This document shows, piece after piece, positions 9,929 to 22,259 of a stretch of DNA of 50,613 nucleotides. Under the pieces are notes generated by a model. The model worked only from the letters and a program-made list of their open reading frames with translations. It was not told the DNA's origin and searched no databases. Source of the DNA: Nymphaea colorata (lineage: Eukaryota > Streptophyta > Magnoliopsida > Nymphaeales > Nymphaeaceae); NCBI RefSeq assembly GCF_008831285.2, contig NW_022204637.1, positions 1 to 50,613 of the forward strand, read 5' to 3'. Both the position numbers and the translations under genes were made by a program. Each line of letters begins with the position of its first letter. Within the stretch, counting starts at the first letter, position 1.

Positions 9929-12900
9929 ATGTAGCTAACTTTAAAGCAGAGATACTTGACGGCCAATGCTCCGAGGGCGCCCGCATTCGAAGAGGAGCGC
10001 ACACGTAACTTTGAAAAGCTGCTTGTGCTCATCAGCACCACGGAACGCAGCAAGTGGCTATCGACCGGGTTCAATTGCGGATCTCTCATCGAAGCGTACA
10101 AGCAAGTTTACGGCCTCACCAGCCAACAATTCGAAACACTCATAACGCTTCTCTCCAACATCGGACTAAAGGAGGAGGGACTAAGCACGGAGACCAGAGT
10201 GTTCATCTTGCGACTTATCAATACTCTGACCGAGTACCAAATAAAGATCACCGACAACTTCCGCATATCCAATCGCAAACTAATCGAGCTTTTGCAGAGC
10301 TACGCCAACGAGGGCGTCGATGGCACTCTCCGTAACTCGGACGCTGTGATCGAGTAGCTTTCGAAGTTTACCCTTTTCTTCTCTCGCTTTGGCTAGGAGG
10401 TTGTTGAAGAGGCCCTCACGCTTTCTGTTGACTATAACGACATTCGCTACCTGGTTGTCTTCCTCCGCTCCATTAAGTCCGAAGATTCGGCCAAAAGATT
10501 GCTGGCTTAGCTTTTTTCAGACAATAATCTTTGGGATCGTGACTCTTTTTGGTTCTTTATACTCAGCGAATTGGTCAAGAAGTTCCCCAGACTCGATTAC
10601 TCAGCCTACTATCAGACCATCATGCAGGAGTCATCAAGGCCTTTACCACCCTTATCGACTCAGACAATTAGGACTCAATTAAGAAACTAACCGCTTCTGA
10701 CGCATTTTTGCAAATTCAGCCAGCATTAAAATCAGTGGCCTTGGCGCTAGCCTATTTGTTGTTGCCAGACTCGCAACCACAGCACATATTCATCAAAGCT
10801 TGCGTGGAGAGGCTTTTCAACATCGTCATCACTTCTCTCGATCACATCAATCCCCCTGACTACCTAAATGACCTGCTTGGTTTCATCAAGGCATTTGTTC
10901 GCGCCTATTTGCTTCGGTATAGAGGCGAAAGAGGCATGTTCATGCTTTACAACGAAGATGTCCTTGAGGATAAACATGAGCCTAATAACAAGGATCTTCT
11001 GGTTGATGCCAGCGTGTAAGAGTTTTTTGACTCTTTGTGGTAGGAAATCATCCCGAAAATAGTATATCTGTAAGATCCTGAGGAGTGCAAACCCTCCAAG
11101 ATCATTGCCGAACTCTGCATGTATAAGCCAGAGAAGTTCCTTTAGATATCATGAATGCAGTGCTGGCAGTGACTGGACGCGAGGACCCCACCTTGATTTC
11201 ACTTCACGGAGCGAAGATCACTATTCTCTTCCTGCAGGAGTACATCATCACCGATCGCAAGGAGTACCTTAGCTCATACCTCACCTGCTGCACCAACCTG
11301 CTCTCAAGCATTGAGAAATTGGGAGTCCCCTAAAATTTAGATATCATTTAGCTCGTTTTTCGCACTTTCCTTTACCTGGATGATCACCAGATGGAACTCA
11401 CCAAGTTCAATCCCTTGTGGATGATCGATCGCCCTCATTTTGGCCAACTTAGAACCTATGTCTATTGGGCTTGAAGGCTCATAGGGCGATCAAGCTGAAC
11501 TGTATATCGATCTTGCCAACATCTTCTTCCCATTCTTACTCAGGCTCGATCAAAGGCAGATCCGTACATTTGCAGAGAAGTTCACATATCGTCTCATCAA
11601 CCAAATCCCATAGCACGAGTAAGCTTATGAAATGATCAGCATCGCACTCACTTATATCGACCCATCCTTCGCTGGAGCTGTCTTCAAGCACATTATTAAG
11701 GAGCTGATCACTGAGGAGGACTTTGGAGAGAAAAAGAAGGAGAGGAGACTGAGTGGTAGTTCGTAGAGCCAGTGACTGGCAGCTTACATGCCAGAAATGA
11801 GCAGACACTCAAGTGGTTCAGTGCTCTTCTGCAGTGCATCTTCCAATACCATCCTAACAACGTTCTCAAGTATTGGAAAGATATTGAAAAAGTGATTAAC
11901 CTGCTATTGGTCGAATGGGACGATCAAAGCTACCTTGAAATTGCGCTTGATATCATATACAACATCATTCTCTGCCTCTGCAAGCCTCACCTCAACAGTC
12001 GCGAGTTCACCAAGTGGGATAATGCTGATTATCGCACCCTATCACTGGATTGGGCACACATCACCCCTGAAGTCAAGGCCCTCATCGATGAAATCTATGA
12101 AAAATACTTCGTTGGAGTGGAAACTTACCTGCGCAAGATATACGGCGAATAGCTACTCAGCAACCAATCAGAGGTGGCACTTTGGCTGACTTTAACACTT
12201 ATGCTGAGAAGAACCAGCATGGAGATGTCATCAGGATTAGAAAGCGTAACCTTAAGCTGGTTGACTTTGTTCTCATGCCTTAAGTAACTGATCCTGAAGA
12301 CTCTGATGATAGGAAGATCATTTACCGTGCTCTTTCTCTTCAGTATACTGTCCTTTCCGCACTTATGTTGCGTGTTCCCTTCCACGAACAGCTTAAAACA
12401 TCGGAGATTTCTTCACTGAAGAAAAATACACCACGCTTCGTAAACGCAGCTGCTAATATCTTGAATGGGTTCTTCAGCTGCTTGGCCACTTCGATTTGAT
12501 GGCTGAGGAGGCCTTCACGAAGATCTTCAACTTCTTCTGGAGAGAGAGCACGATTAGGTGAGCTACACAGCTGCTATTTGGCTACAAACTAAAAGATATC
12601 CCCATATTACTATCCACAGCTTCACAGGAAAAAGGAGCTACTTCGTTCTCCCTTCCTCATCGTTAATGAAGCATACCTTGTTCACATGGTCCGCTTGGAG
12701 TTCACCTATCCTTGCCCCAACTGCCCACCTCAACAATCCTCGCTACCTGGAGAGCAACTTTATCCTTGGTCTCAATCCTGCGTACGAGCCTAGCTTCACT
12801 CCTACTTCCCACCCTAGTTGAGGTTCATCAATATCATCGTTAGCTGGTCGCTATATGTCGTTACCATCTCAACGTTGATAATCCCGACGGTTATCTCGCC

Positions 12901-15409
12901 AAATACCTTGCTGAGGAAGATCCAGGCAAGAAGGAGCGTTTAAATGTAGCAGTGAAATCGCTCATAGTTGGTATTAAGCGACTCCTCAACGTCTTTAGTG
13001 ATAACTGTTGCATGCGTGATGAGTTATCCGCAATACAGTCTTTGAGTTGATAACTCTATACAAGATCTTGCCGAAAAAAGCTGACAAAACTCTCATCTAC
13101 GAAATGGTCTACGTTATGCTTGTTTTCTCGTTTGATCCTCTTTGCCTCACAGAAGCTCCTTAGTATCTCTTAGTAAATACTGGAACCTGCGCAGCCAAGG
13201 CAGCCCAGAATTGCAACTACGAATAGTTAGTATAAATGAAACACCCAACCTCAATCGTATTATCGAATAGCTCGAGCGTAATGAAGTTGAGTTTTTGGAA
13301 ATGGTGGCCCTGGGACGAGGACTAAGGCTCACTCGTTCCTGCTCATACTAGCACGAAGTTGACCTTCCTCGCCAAATTGAACGTGCTGTCAGCTATCTTA
13401 TCAAGAAAATAGAAGAAGGATTGCCAGGCCTGGAGAAGGACTTCGGAGTTACCTGTTGATGCTCTTACTTTATTCTAATGAGCTGCCACTTGAGCATGCC
13501 CTCATCGGTGACCTGCTCGCTCTCTTATTCAGGCTTTGCCAGCTCTAGTCACTCTAAATTTTCGACATGAGCAAGACTGGCCTCTTCCATCTCCTCAACC
13601 GCTTCAACTATCACAAGCGCACTACTCGTACCCTTGCGAATACACCCATCAAGCGTTCCTTTAGCAATTTCCTTCGATACAAGTATCTAGGTGGTGACTA
13701 GAGCTGCTATGAGGCTCTCAAGTGCGAAAAGAGTGAAGAGAATTTCTATCCCAGCAAGGAGCTTACTGTTTACGACTACTAGCTATTAGGTGCTAATGAG
13801 AATAGCCCAACAATCAAGAATGAACGCATCTTGCTTTAGATACTTTAGGATGAAGTTGGCCTGCTTAAATTCTTGAAGAACTGCAGCCGCGATCCCGACC
13901 TCAAGCAAACCGATATGAACGCTCCTGAAACAAATGTAGTGAATGAGGAAGACTTCAAGTCTATCTCCTCCAGTGCCCATAAGCTCATGCATTTCATCTG
14001 GGATTGCAATCCCAGCAAAACGCCTCTTTTTATGGGAGTGCTTGAGCGCTACCAAGCTTCACCTCTTAATTTCTATAATCGTTTCTTCCGCAAGGCTCTG
14101 CGCATAGGAGGAGAGCGCACAAGCAAATATGTACAAACATCACAAGCCAACTTCGTACGGCTAGCCTGAAGAAATCCGACTTTCATTCTACATCAGTTGC
14201 TAGTTGATGATGCGCAATCCCTATGACGAGTTGCATAGGCCTTTCATTTAGTATTTGGGCGAGTGCAGTAAGGAAAATTTGATTCGCACTTATGGGATTC
14301 TACGGTATTTTTACTTCTAACTTTGTGACTGCAGAGAAGAATTACTTAGTCTTTTGAAGAAATTGAGAGCCCTGAAGGGTGCACCTCGATTCCGCCACTT
14401 TGAACTGCTTAACACCTATATGATTGCTCAGGGAAGGTTTGCGCGGTGCTGCTACCGAAGCTGCGGAATTATTGCTGAAGGGTATCAACGAAGGTAGTGA
14501 TGAGATCTCTGAAGCAGTGGTGAGCATGATTACTGAATGCTTTGTTCAGGCAGTCAATCTTAAGATTGTCGACGAATGGGTGCAGGAACCACTATCAGAG
14601 TTGCTTTAAAAGAAAAGACTGTACTTGCTTAACGAATACGTGGGATACAATGATGAAGAATTGCTTATTGTCTTGCTGACAGAACTGATGAAGAAGGCAA
14701 GGTAAGAAGAAGATAATGTGGAATCAACCAAGCTCAGAATATACAGTCAAATCGTTAGGAAGATCTTAGCAAGTATCACTATCTATCGCTTCAATAACTA
14801 CTTCTACAAATTGCTGCGTTAACTCATTCTTTTTGTGCTCGAACGCCCACAATCGCTGTAGGGAGATGCTGCTGACCAGTATGTGGTGGTACAATTATCC
14901 GATAGCGAGTATCCTGAAGAAATTTATCAAGATTTAGTTACTCAACTGTTGCCTATGGCCGATCGCACGCCTTATGTTGTTAAAAAGAAGCTCCTTTTCT
15001 TGCAAGGACTCATATCCATCGTTCTTTCCGCTTAAATAAAGTCTAAATCCCTCCTCTTCTAAGTCTCAATGAAAAGTATATCACTCTGGACTACATTATC
15101 ACTGTCTCCACCATAGCCAGACTCATGACCAGCGAAGAAATCACTGTTTAAGTTTAACGCATCTTGGCCCTTACGCACCGAAAGAAACATGAAACATATC
15201 GATTAATTGCGCTATTACTAGCATCTGGAGTTCGCGAATACGACTGGAAGGAGAAAGTGATAAGGGACCTAATCAAGCACAAGAAGGACAAGTTGGTCAA
15301 GGAGAGCATCTCGCAGTGGTGGAAAGCAAAAACCCCTGAGACCGCTCAGGAGTTAAGAATTGCCGAACTAGTAAGGAACTTCTAAAATCCATACAGCTAT
15401 TTTGCGTGA
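9929..15409 (+). CDS. PSME4: Proteasome activator PA200/Blm10
   Basis: The longest gene in the window, about 1820 codons, the length expected of PA200. It is an all-helical HEAT-repeat-like protein throughout. The C-terminal 60 residues (REYDWKEKVIRDLIKHKK... SQWWKAK) align with the conserved PA200 C-terminal domain, and the last residues are SYFA, the hydrophobic-Tyr/Phe-Ala tail with which PA200/Blm10 docks into the 20S proteasome. PA200 caps the proteasome and opens its gate for ATP-independent degradation. Start is ATG 9929 (MELTLKQRYLTANAPR), upstream of an internal in-frame TTG. Several one-base frame breaks are present (for example near 10630, 11153, 11466, 11770 and 12150). I found no clear intron. 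Confidence 0.82.
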
Positions 15410-15492
15410 TCATGAAAATATATCAGATCTATGATGCTATCTATAATTGATTGGCCTATGAATTGCATCTCCTCCGTTGGGTATTATATTGA

Positions 15493-15998
15493 ATGTTTTT
15501 CTAACTCGACGAGGTTGGCCGGCTCACCAAGGCCACAGACGATCTCGAAAAGGCAAAGGATAAGCTTAGCTCGTATGTGATCGATGCGTATCGTCCTGAC
15601 CAGGCCGTCAAGAAGTCTTTGGGGGACACCATCGCCTCCATTCTCAAGATTTCCGGACAAAAACTGCAGATCTTCGAGCGGATAGAGGAAGATGCACTCA
15701 ACGGATATCTCATACCCTCTTTTTTGGACTTCGACAAGCTGACTGGAGATCGGAGTGAGCTTCCGGAATGGACAAGAGTGGTATTTGAGAAAGAATTTGA
15801 AAAACAAAAGAAGTCGCTGGATGTAATGGCGAAAAAAATATACGGTGCGCATAGCTTGACAGAGGTAACGCTGTAAATATAAAGGCGAAAGATAAATTGA
15901 CCCGTCAGCTCAACTGTTTTAAAGTGCTCAGTGATCGTTATAAAGTCCTCTCGGAGCATGACTAGATGATCGACATCATGGCAGAAGCAGAGAATTGA
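15493..15998 (+). CDS. Unrecognised helical protein, 161 aa
   Basis: ATG at 15493 through a 20-nt intron at 15865-15884 to TGA at 15996-15998, exactly 162 codons with no frame break. The sequence is charged and helical (LTKATDDLEKAKDKLSSYV, RVVFEKEFEKQKKSLDVMAK) with a short acidic end. No signal peptide, membrane segment or recognised domain. It lies 83 bp downstream of PA200 on the same strand but nothing links them functionally. Confidence 0.68.
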
Positions 15999-16081
15999 GA
16001 ACACTGACTACTGTCACAAATTAGAAATACCTAAGTTTTTGCAATGTGATAGTATCGAGACTGACCTCCTTTAGTGAGGAA

Positions 16082-16345
16082 ATGGCATCGAAATGTTGCA
16101 ATTTCAGCGCAGAAGTCGACTCCTTTGTCGGCAAAAGCAAAAACGCATGGGTTCACCCATAATAGCAACGCCATATTCCTCAATCCCAGCCAAGACAAAG
16201 CTATGAAGCACATGGAACAAGCTGGCTAACAAGGGCGAATCGCACCCTTGAAAGGCCATTCTACCGGCAGACCCAAAACACCAGTGACTTTATTTTGAGG
16301 CAGCCAAAGTGGCTGAAGAGTGCTACTTCTGATTTTTATAGTTGA
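16082..16345 (+). CDS. Unrecognised small protein, 87 aa
   Basis: An uninterrupted 88-codon frame from ATG 16082 to TGA 16343-16345, with two adjacent TAR codons. It is rich in Ser, Gln, Arg and aromatic residues, with a C-terminal FILRQPKWLKSATSDFYS. Small Arg/Trp/Tyr-rich proteins of this kind are common among microtubule-inner proteins of cilia, but there is no family signature. It converges with the DNA-binding protein gene 33 bp downstream. Confidence 0.55.
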
Positions 16346-16377
16346 CTATTTTTGCCAAATGACTCTCCAACCATCAC

Positions 16378-17279
16378 TCATGTCTCTTCTCTCCTGCTGT
16401 CCCTCTTGTCCCTGCTGCCTCTCGAGCTCTCCTCGAGTTTCACCTGTCTTGTCTCGCTGGCCTCGCTTGCCTCGTACTTCACCTCCTTTCCTTCCTCTCT
16501 CTTCTGAATCTCGCAGGCCTCCAGCTTCATCTCGTTGCTAAAACGCTTCAGGAAGTTCTTGAGCCAGCCTCGGCTAGCCTTGAACTGTTCGTTGGTCGAA
16601 AGCTCCTTGGCTTTTTGCTGGATGTCAGCCTGTTTCACTGGCCCGCTCAATCTGGTGGACTTGAGCCACTCCGACAAAGCCGTCTCCATGCGTGCGTCGG
16701 CAACACGCTTGCAACTCTCTCTGCTCATGAAGCCCTCCTTGCACCACCTGACCACGTTTTTCTGGGGGATCTCGAGCTTCTTGCTGATGGAGGCGTAGGT
16801 CATGCCCGAGAGGTGAAGGTGCACCACATGGTTCTTCTCCGCGATGGAGTAGGAGCGGTAGGGTCCCCTATGCCTCTCCCGAGGAACGTACTTGTTTTTC
16901 CTCTTCACTCCGGTATTTTCGAGCACCTACTCACACGATGGCGGCAATTTCATCATCTCTTGGAGATTGCGGATGGGGATGGTCTCGTTGTTAGGCTCCA
17001 CATCGAAGAGAGCCACTAGGTGATAAGATTGTTACGCTTATGGCGGAGGCCGGATTCCAGGCCGGCAAGTTTTTGGAGGGTCGCGCAAACTTCTTGGTCT
17101 ACGGGTTTGAGTTGGATGACCGGTTCCTTCCTGCAGGCGTCCAGGAAGCTAACAGTGAAGTTGTAGAGGAGGCAGTGGAAGGCTTTGAGGTTGAGATTGA
17201 TGTCCGCGAAGGTGGGGCTTCGAATTGCCGGTTTAGCATCATTAGCAAGATAAATGATATAATACTAAGCGAGGCTCAT
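16378..17279 (-). CDS. CENP-B/Tc5-type helix-turn-helix DNA-binding protein
   Basis: The C-terminal two-thirds contains a Psq/homeodomain-like HTH (SYSIAEKNHVVHLHLSG, then ISKKLEIPQKNVVRWCKEG) followed by a CENP-B/Tc5-type HTH ending in FKASRGWLKNFLKRFSN, then an acidic and Ser/Arg-rich tail. This two-HTH layout is that of DNA-binding domains of pogo/Tigger transposases and proteins domesticated from them (CENP-B, jerky). No DDE catalytic domain follows, so it is likely a DNA-binding factor rather than an active transposase. The N-terminal 90 residues are unrecognised. Start at ATG 17279 (MSLAEYY) is tentative; one base seems missing near 17020. Confidence 0.78.
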
Positions 17280-17348
17280 ATGAATATATATATACTGTAG
17301 TCTGTCCATTTATGACCAACTCTACAGTAGTGACCATAGGAATAAACA

Positions 17349-17957
17349 TCATTGTGGCAGTTGTATCATCACCTCATCTGCAACTTTCAATAACTCTTCT
17401 TTGGCCTTATGGTCGATCATTTTAAACTGATTCTCGTATAGTTTGATGATTTCGCATATTTCTTCGCTGGTGATGTCCTCCAGGGCGTTTTTCTTGATGA
17501 ATTAATCAAGAGACTTTTCATCTTCTCCGATGAAGAAGTTGGTGGCAACAGCTGCGCTTACTGCATCACTGAGTTCATGGAAGCGGATGAACTCGGCCAG
17601 TGTGATGATCTAAGTTGCTTCCTATGCGTTTCGCTAGTCACAATATTCTAAATTTGATGAGGAGATACTCGAGAATACTTTATAGGTGATTGGGTCTACA
17701 ACTTCTGCATAGTTTGCAGAGTTTAGGGGTTTGACTATTTTGATCCCTTCTGATGAATAATTATGCGCAACGACAAACTCTTTCATGGCTTCAAAGGGCC
17801 GAAGACTATTTGCGACGTTTTTAGGGATCGGATAGGGCTCGTGATGGTTGTTAGAAACGAATTAGATGTTGAAGGAAAGGATTTTAGGATCAAATTAGAA
17901 AGTCTTGGTTTCATCTTTATCGGTCTTGATCTCGAAAACTATGCTTGTGATTTCCAT
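17349..17957 (-). CDS. Unrecognised protein with faint Skp1-like pattern, 202 aa
   Basis: A clean 203-codon frame, no intron or break, with six TAR codons used as Glu. The second half has the run TEIITLAEFIRFHELSDAVS followed by an EDITSEEI segment, a pattern resembling the helical end of Skp1/BTB-fold proteins (hydrophobic residues spaced as in their helix pair), and the first half is beta-like. The similarity is weak and I do not assert the family. Neighbours give no further clue. Confidence 0.6.
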
Positions 17958-18209
17958 CTGTGAAATTAACTAAAATATTTGAATTTGATCGAATAAATAC
18001 CATCCATTAAAGCTATTTTCATACAGATACTCATCATTTTTCGAAGTCAAGCAATTAGAACCTTCATAATCAGAGTAATATCATATGGGAATATTCCTTA
18101 GAAAATTCATATTTTCTTAATTTGGCATTTTCAAGCATAATTTTTAAGGTTTTTTTGATCATTCCTGGCCTCTCCATGTATAATTATGTGATGATATTAA
18201 TATAATTAA

Positions 18210-19357
18210 ATGAAGGGCCACAGTCAAAAATAATTTTACGCTGAAAAAAATCTTATAAAGAAGGCTCTCAAGTAGCTGGTTCAGAAAAAACATGAGATCA
18301 GAATTCATTTCCTGAATAACACCACTTGCCATGTTCAAAAATTAGATCTGGACTAGTATACCAATGCTGATATGGCTTCACTGGAACCACCACCATAAGC
18401 AAAGAAACAGGATGAAGGTGAGATGGAAGCAAGTGCAGTCAAAGGAGAGATGGTGGACTCTAAGATGACACAATCACCGAAATCCAAGGAAGATCTTTTT
18501 GAGGTAATCTACCGAAGCAGGAGCAGAATGGAGTCGATTGGATGGCATTAAGAGACTCCTATCAAAAGGACATCTAACATGAGTCGCACTTTTAGACGCA
18601 GGAGAAAAAGTAACTTACAATAGTATCGAACAATAAATGAGAATTATGGGAGTCAAGTGCTGAAAACCAACCAAAAACAATGAAGAATAGCCGTTTGGCT
18701 GTCAACAATCTCGAACTCAGCGGTTTTACTAATACGAAGATAATAAAATAACTGTCAAAGACTATTTCTCCACCTTAAACTGGTCGAAGCGGAAGATAAA
18801 ACTAAAAAAATAATAAACTTTTATCATTTTTCAGATAGAAGAACTTCAAAAGAATATAATTTGTTCCTCCATTTTAAGAACCCCAAAAGGAGTGTTTACT
18901 ATTGCAACCAACAAGTTAAATAAAAAGTGGAAATACCAATCAAGCATTAAGGAAGGATCAAGATCAGCTCGTTAGATAATCAACCCGGAAACGTTCTAAA
19001 TCAATTTTAACTCAATCTAAAAGGGAAAGAATGGCATCTAAGTTACCGTGGCAGAGATTAAAAGGTATAAATGGGGCCTAAACTCATTAGCATCATGAAC
19101 ATCCTTTCTTGAAGAAATTAAAGCCATCAATCCACACAACCGAATCTAAGAGGGCTCCGTAAAGAAATCATTAAAGAGCTCATTAAAGAAGAGCTTGCAG
19201 CCAATTCATAAGGTCTCGTCCCAAATATATCCAGCATTACTAAAGCAACAAAGTAGAAGAAGGATGCAGGCCTTGGTCAGTCTATCGAAACGTTGAAGAA
19301 AAGATCGATGAAGTTCAGTAGCCTAAGCCTACCTTATAAGGTCAGACCATTGAATGA
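18210..19357 (+). CDS. Unrecognised Lys/Ser-rich protein, about 375 aa
   Basis: Starts ATG 18210 (MKGHSQKEFYAEKNL) and ends in ...LEGQTIE at TGA 19355-19357, with frame changes near 18670, 19090, 19150 and 19285 that look like one-base errors or unrecognised introns. The product is basic and AT-codon-rich with folded-looking stretches (RFYEYEDNKITVKDYFSTLN, TPKGVFTIATNKLNKKWKY). The base composition is clearly more AT-rich than in the genes up to 16 kb. No family recognised; a passing resemblance of one stretch to Argonaute PAZ sequences was not upheld. Confidence 0.5.
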
Positions 19358-19434
19358 TATTAATATATTTTTGAAATGCTATTGCTATTTTCTATTTATA
19401 CCCGATAATTATTTTCTATAGCCTATCTTTCAGT

Positions 19435-20732
19435 ATGAACATTCACAGGATCCAACTAGAAAGACCGAATTAGTTGAAGTCTGACTCAAGGGACTGTCTT
19501 CTTCCAAAAAGTCCTAAGCTGATTAATCAAAGCAGACCTACACGGCCATCATATTCAACGATGTAACGAAGATAAGGCCAAAATAGAACCTTTGCAATGA
19601 TCGAAGTAGTCAATAAAATCAAGACAAACCTGTAATAAGAATGATAAAAATTGTATCATCGAAGATCTACTCACCGTCAATTCGCTTACTAAGCTCATTA
19701 ACAACAAAAGGATATTAGAAATAGTGCTAATCTCTTCGGAAATGTAAAATTGAACAACAGTATTGAAAAAGAAGAAACTAAAGCTCCCCAAAGACCCGTA
19801 TCAGCCTTTGCGAGACCGAAAAAATAAGTCGTTTAATGTCTGGAAGTTGACGAGGTCATCAAAGAATGCTCATATCGGGAGAATAGAGAGTTATCTTTAT
19901 AGGGAAAAAATTATTTGAAGAATCTGTTCTAAAAGTGGACGAAAGAGATAAGGAAAAGGAGTCAACTTGCAATAAACTTGAACCGAAAATGATAGAAACT
20001 CCTAATTACTATGGCTATATAGCCAAAAGCAGACTCCTATCGAACAAGTAAGCCAAGAAATGCTCATACACACTCAAATGATAAAACTATCTCCAAAAAG
20101 TTCATACAGTGTGAGTCTGCAGTAAATTTTGAAACACTCTATAAAAATTTACTGATCAATAATCGATCATCTAAAAGTAATGATAAAAATGGAGCAAAAA
20201 GCCATTATTTCCATAAAAAACACAAACACTCAGTTCATAATTCTTTTAAGGCAAAATAAAATGTGACTCAAAAGGTATCAAATAAAACTCAAACACTCTG
20301 ATTGTTATCAGTAACGAAAGGAATTCAATCTATACCTTAACAGACCCACAACAGACTGAACTTCTTTTGAAAAATACCGAAAAGAAGTGTTCTGTTTTTA
20401 CTAATTCATTTCACAAGCATCATTCAAAAGTATCCTTGACGACATAAGTCTTGAAATCTATGAAGAAGGGAAAGAATAAAATATCTAAGATCTTGCGATT
20501 AAATAAGTAGTCAACGATAGAGCCGAAGCTTTTGATTGAAAATGTGAGTTAAACAAGAAGATAATGGAAAGTTTCGAAAAAACTCCGGCAAACACTTCCC
20601 ATTTAGTAGCCAGAAAAGCATAGCAAAGTACTTGACAAAGCTATCATGCTCGATGAATAAGCAAAGAAAGACTAGAGGAAGCGACCAAGATTGCAGGTTG
20701 ACGTTGAATGTAAGAAAGTAACATACTTTTGA
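19435..20732 (+). CDS. Unrecognised low-complexity Lys/Asn/Ser-rich protein
   Basis: ATG 19435 (MNIHRIQLERPNELKSD) to TGA 20730-20732. Coding character moves between frames several times (near 19640, 19740, 19930, 20080 and 20290), so either several one-base errors or short introns are present. Segments include NDKNCIIEDLLTVNSLTKL, APQRPVSAFARPKKE and a basic end (ERKRPRLQVDVE). Composition is very rich in Lys, Asn, Ser and Glu, with many TAR codons. No domain recognised; the boundaries are less sure than the presence of a gene. Confidence 0.45.
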
Positions 20733-20917
20733 ATGTTGATTAATATGCCCTTTGTCTATCACTTGAAAAACTTCCTAGATTAATTTAAATGATTATCTAT
20801 CCTTTTCTAAAATAGTGGGTATGGATTTATGTGGGGTCAGTGCTAGGTGTTTTTTCAACTTGCTTGAGATAAATTTTAAAATTAAATTAGAGGATATTCT
20901 CAATAAAAATTATTGAT

Positions 20918-22155
20918 ATGGATAAGCTTCTTATGAGTAGGCGGCAGAAGGAGGAAAACCAATAAAGATTGCTAAATCTTTCACCTGAAAAATATGGAAA
21001 AGGGCCTTTGCTGAACTGACCTTCACTCCCAGCAAGTTGGCAGACAACGTGCTATTCAGGTAGGCCTCCAACTTGAAACGAGTTGAAGGATAAACCTCAA
21101 AAAATAGGGAATACGAAGCACAGAATCAAATTTTGAATGACCAGGTTATCTACCTCAAGAAGTAGAGGGATGGAATATCGGAATCCCTCAACCAGATCAT
21201 CACCATGTACAAGTCCATCCTTGCCTAAATGTAAATCAAGAATGATGAACGCATCAGGGAAATACAGAAGAAGTTCAAGGACGAAATGCAGAAGTTTATC
21301 GTGATAAGGAAGAGGAGGCAAATATTTCAATCTGAAAAAGAAATCCTTGAGGAAACAATCGAATAAATGCAAAAAGAGATTGATTCTTTGAAGGAATAGC
21401 TTGCCATCACCAAATCGGAAAGAGATAATTCAAACAAAGATTATGATATTACTGTGATTGAGAAGAAAAGAATATAGGAAAAATTGGCACACACAGAAGC
21501 AAAGGCAAAAGATGATATCGATAACTTAAAGCAAAACATTGACACTCTTAAGAAGGAATATATGCATGCTGAGGTTGAATGGAAAAATCAACTCAATGAG
21601 GAGAGGCACAAAAAGGAAAAGGATATTGAAAACATCGAAAGAACACACAGAATTGAGCTAGAGAAGGTCGAAGCACAAAGAAACAATGAAACTATTCTCA
21701 AAAACCAAGAGCTAAATTAACTCACTAAAGCTTTTGAGGCATAATCAGTCAGGCTTAATGACATCTTAGCCAACAAGGACCGGATGATTGACCAGCTGAC
21801 TCTCGAGAACAACAAAGAGAAAACAAGAGTGTTAAATTTAACTCGGGATTATTAAGCTGAAATCAACATGCTGACCCACGAAAAGAACAGATTAATTGAT
21901 GAAATGGAGCATTTAGGCAAGCAAAATTAATACTTGGCAAAGGATAAAGTCCTTATCACAGGGGATCTTGAAGAGTAAAACCGTAATTTGCGAGATTTGT
22001 TGCTGGAGAGTTCAGTTTAGCTCTAAAAGTGCAAGAATGAGTTCCTTGACCTGGCCAAGTAAAACACTACCTTGCTAAATCGCTTGAAAAGCGCTTAGGA
22101 GGAGGCTCGCACGTGGAGAGAGAGTTATTACATCAACAAAAGTCGTCCTTATTGA
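20918..22155 (+). CDS. Long coiled-coil protein, about 410 aa
   Basis: From ATG 20918 (MDKLLMSRRQKEEN), with one break near 20996, the frame is open for more than 1.1 kb to TGA 22153-22155. Nearly the whole product is heptad-patterned helix rich in Glu, Lys, Asn and Leu, with stretches such as DNLKQNIDTLKKEYMHAEVE and TLENNKEKTRVLNLTRDYEA. About 20 TAR codons lie at coiled-coil Glu/Gln-type positions. Likely cytoskeletal or ciliary, but long coiled coils cannot be assigned to a family by eye. Confidence 0.72.
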
Positions 22156-22259
22156 TTGTTTAATAATCCATTAATAACATCAAATAAGATTTAACTGCTG
22201 CCTATAAGTCTAAATAAATCTTATTATATACTATCAGTTGTAACAGACACATCCAACCC

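Noticed and set aside
17040-17300. Plus-strand 86-codon frame starting MAEAGFQAGK.
   Set aside because: Antisense to the N-terminal part of the CENP-B/Tc5-type protein gene, whose reading continues into recognisable DNA-binding domains.
18715-18835. Resemblance of RFYEYEDNKITVKDYF to an Argonaute PAZ domain.
   Set aside because: No PIWI or MID motifs follow and the rest of the gene is low-complexity; a short chance similarity.
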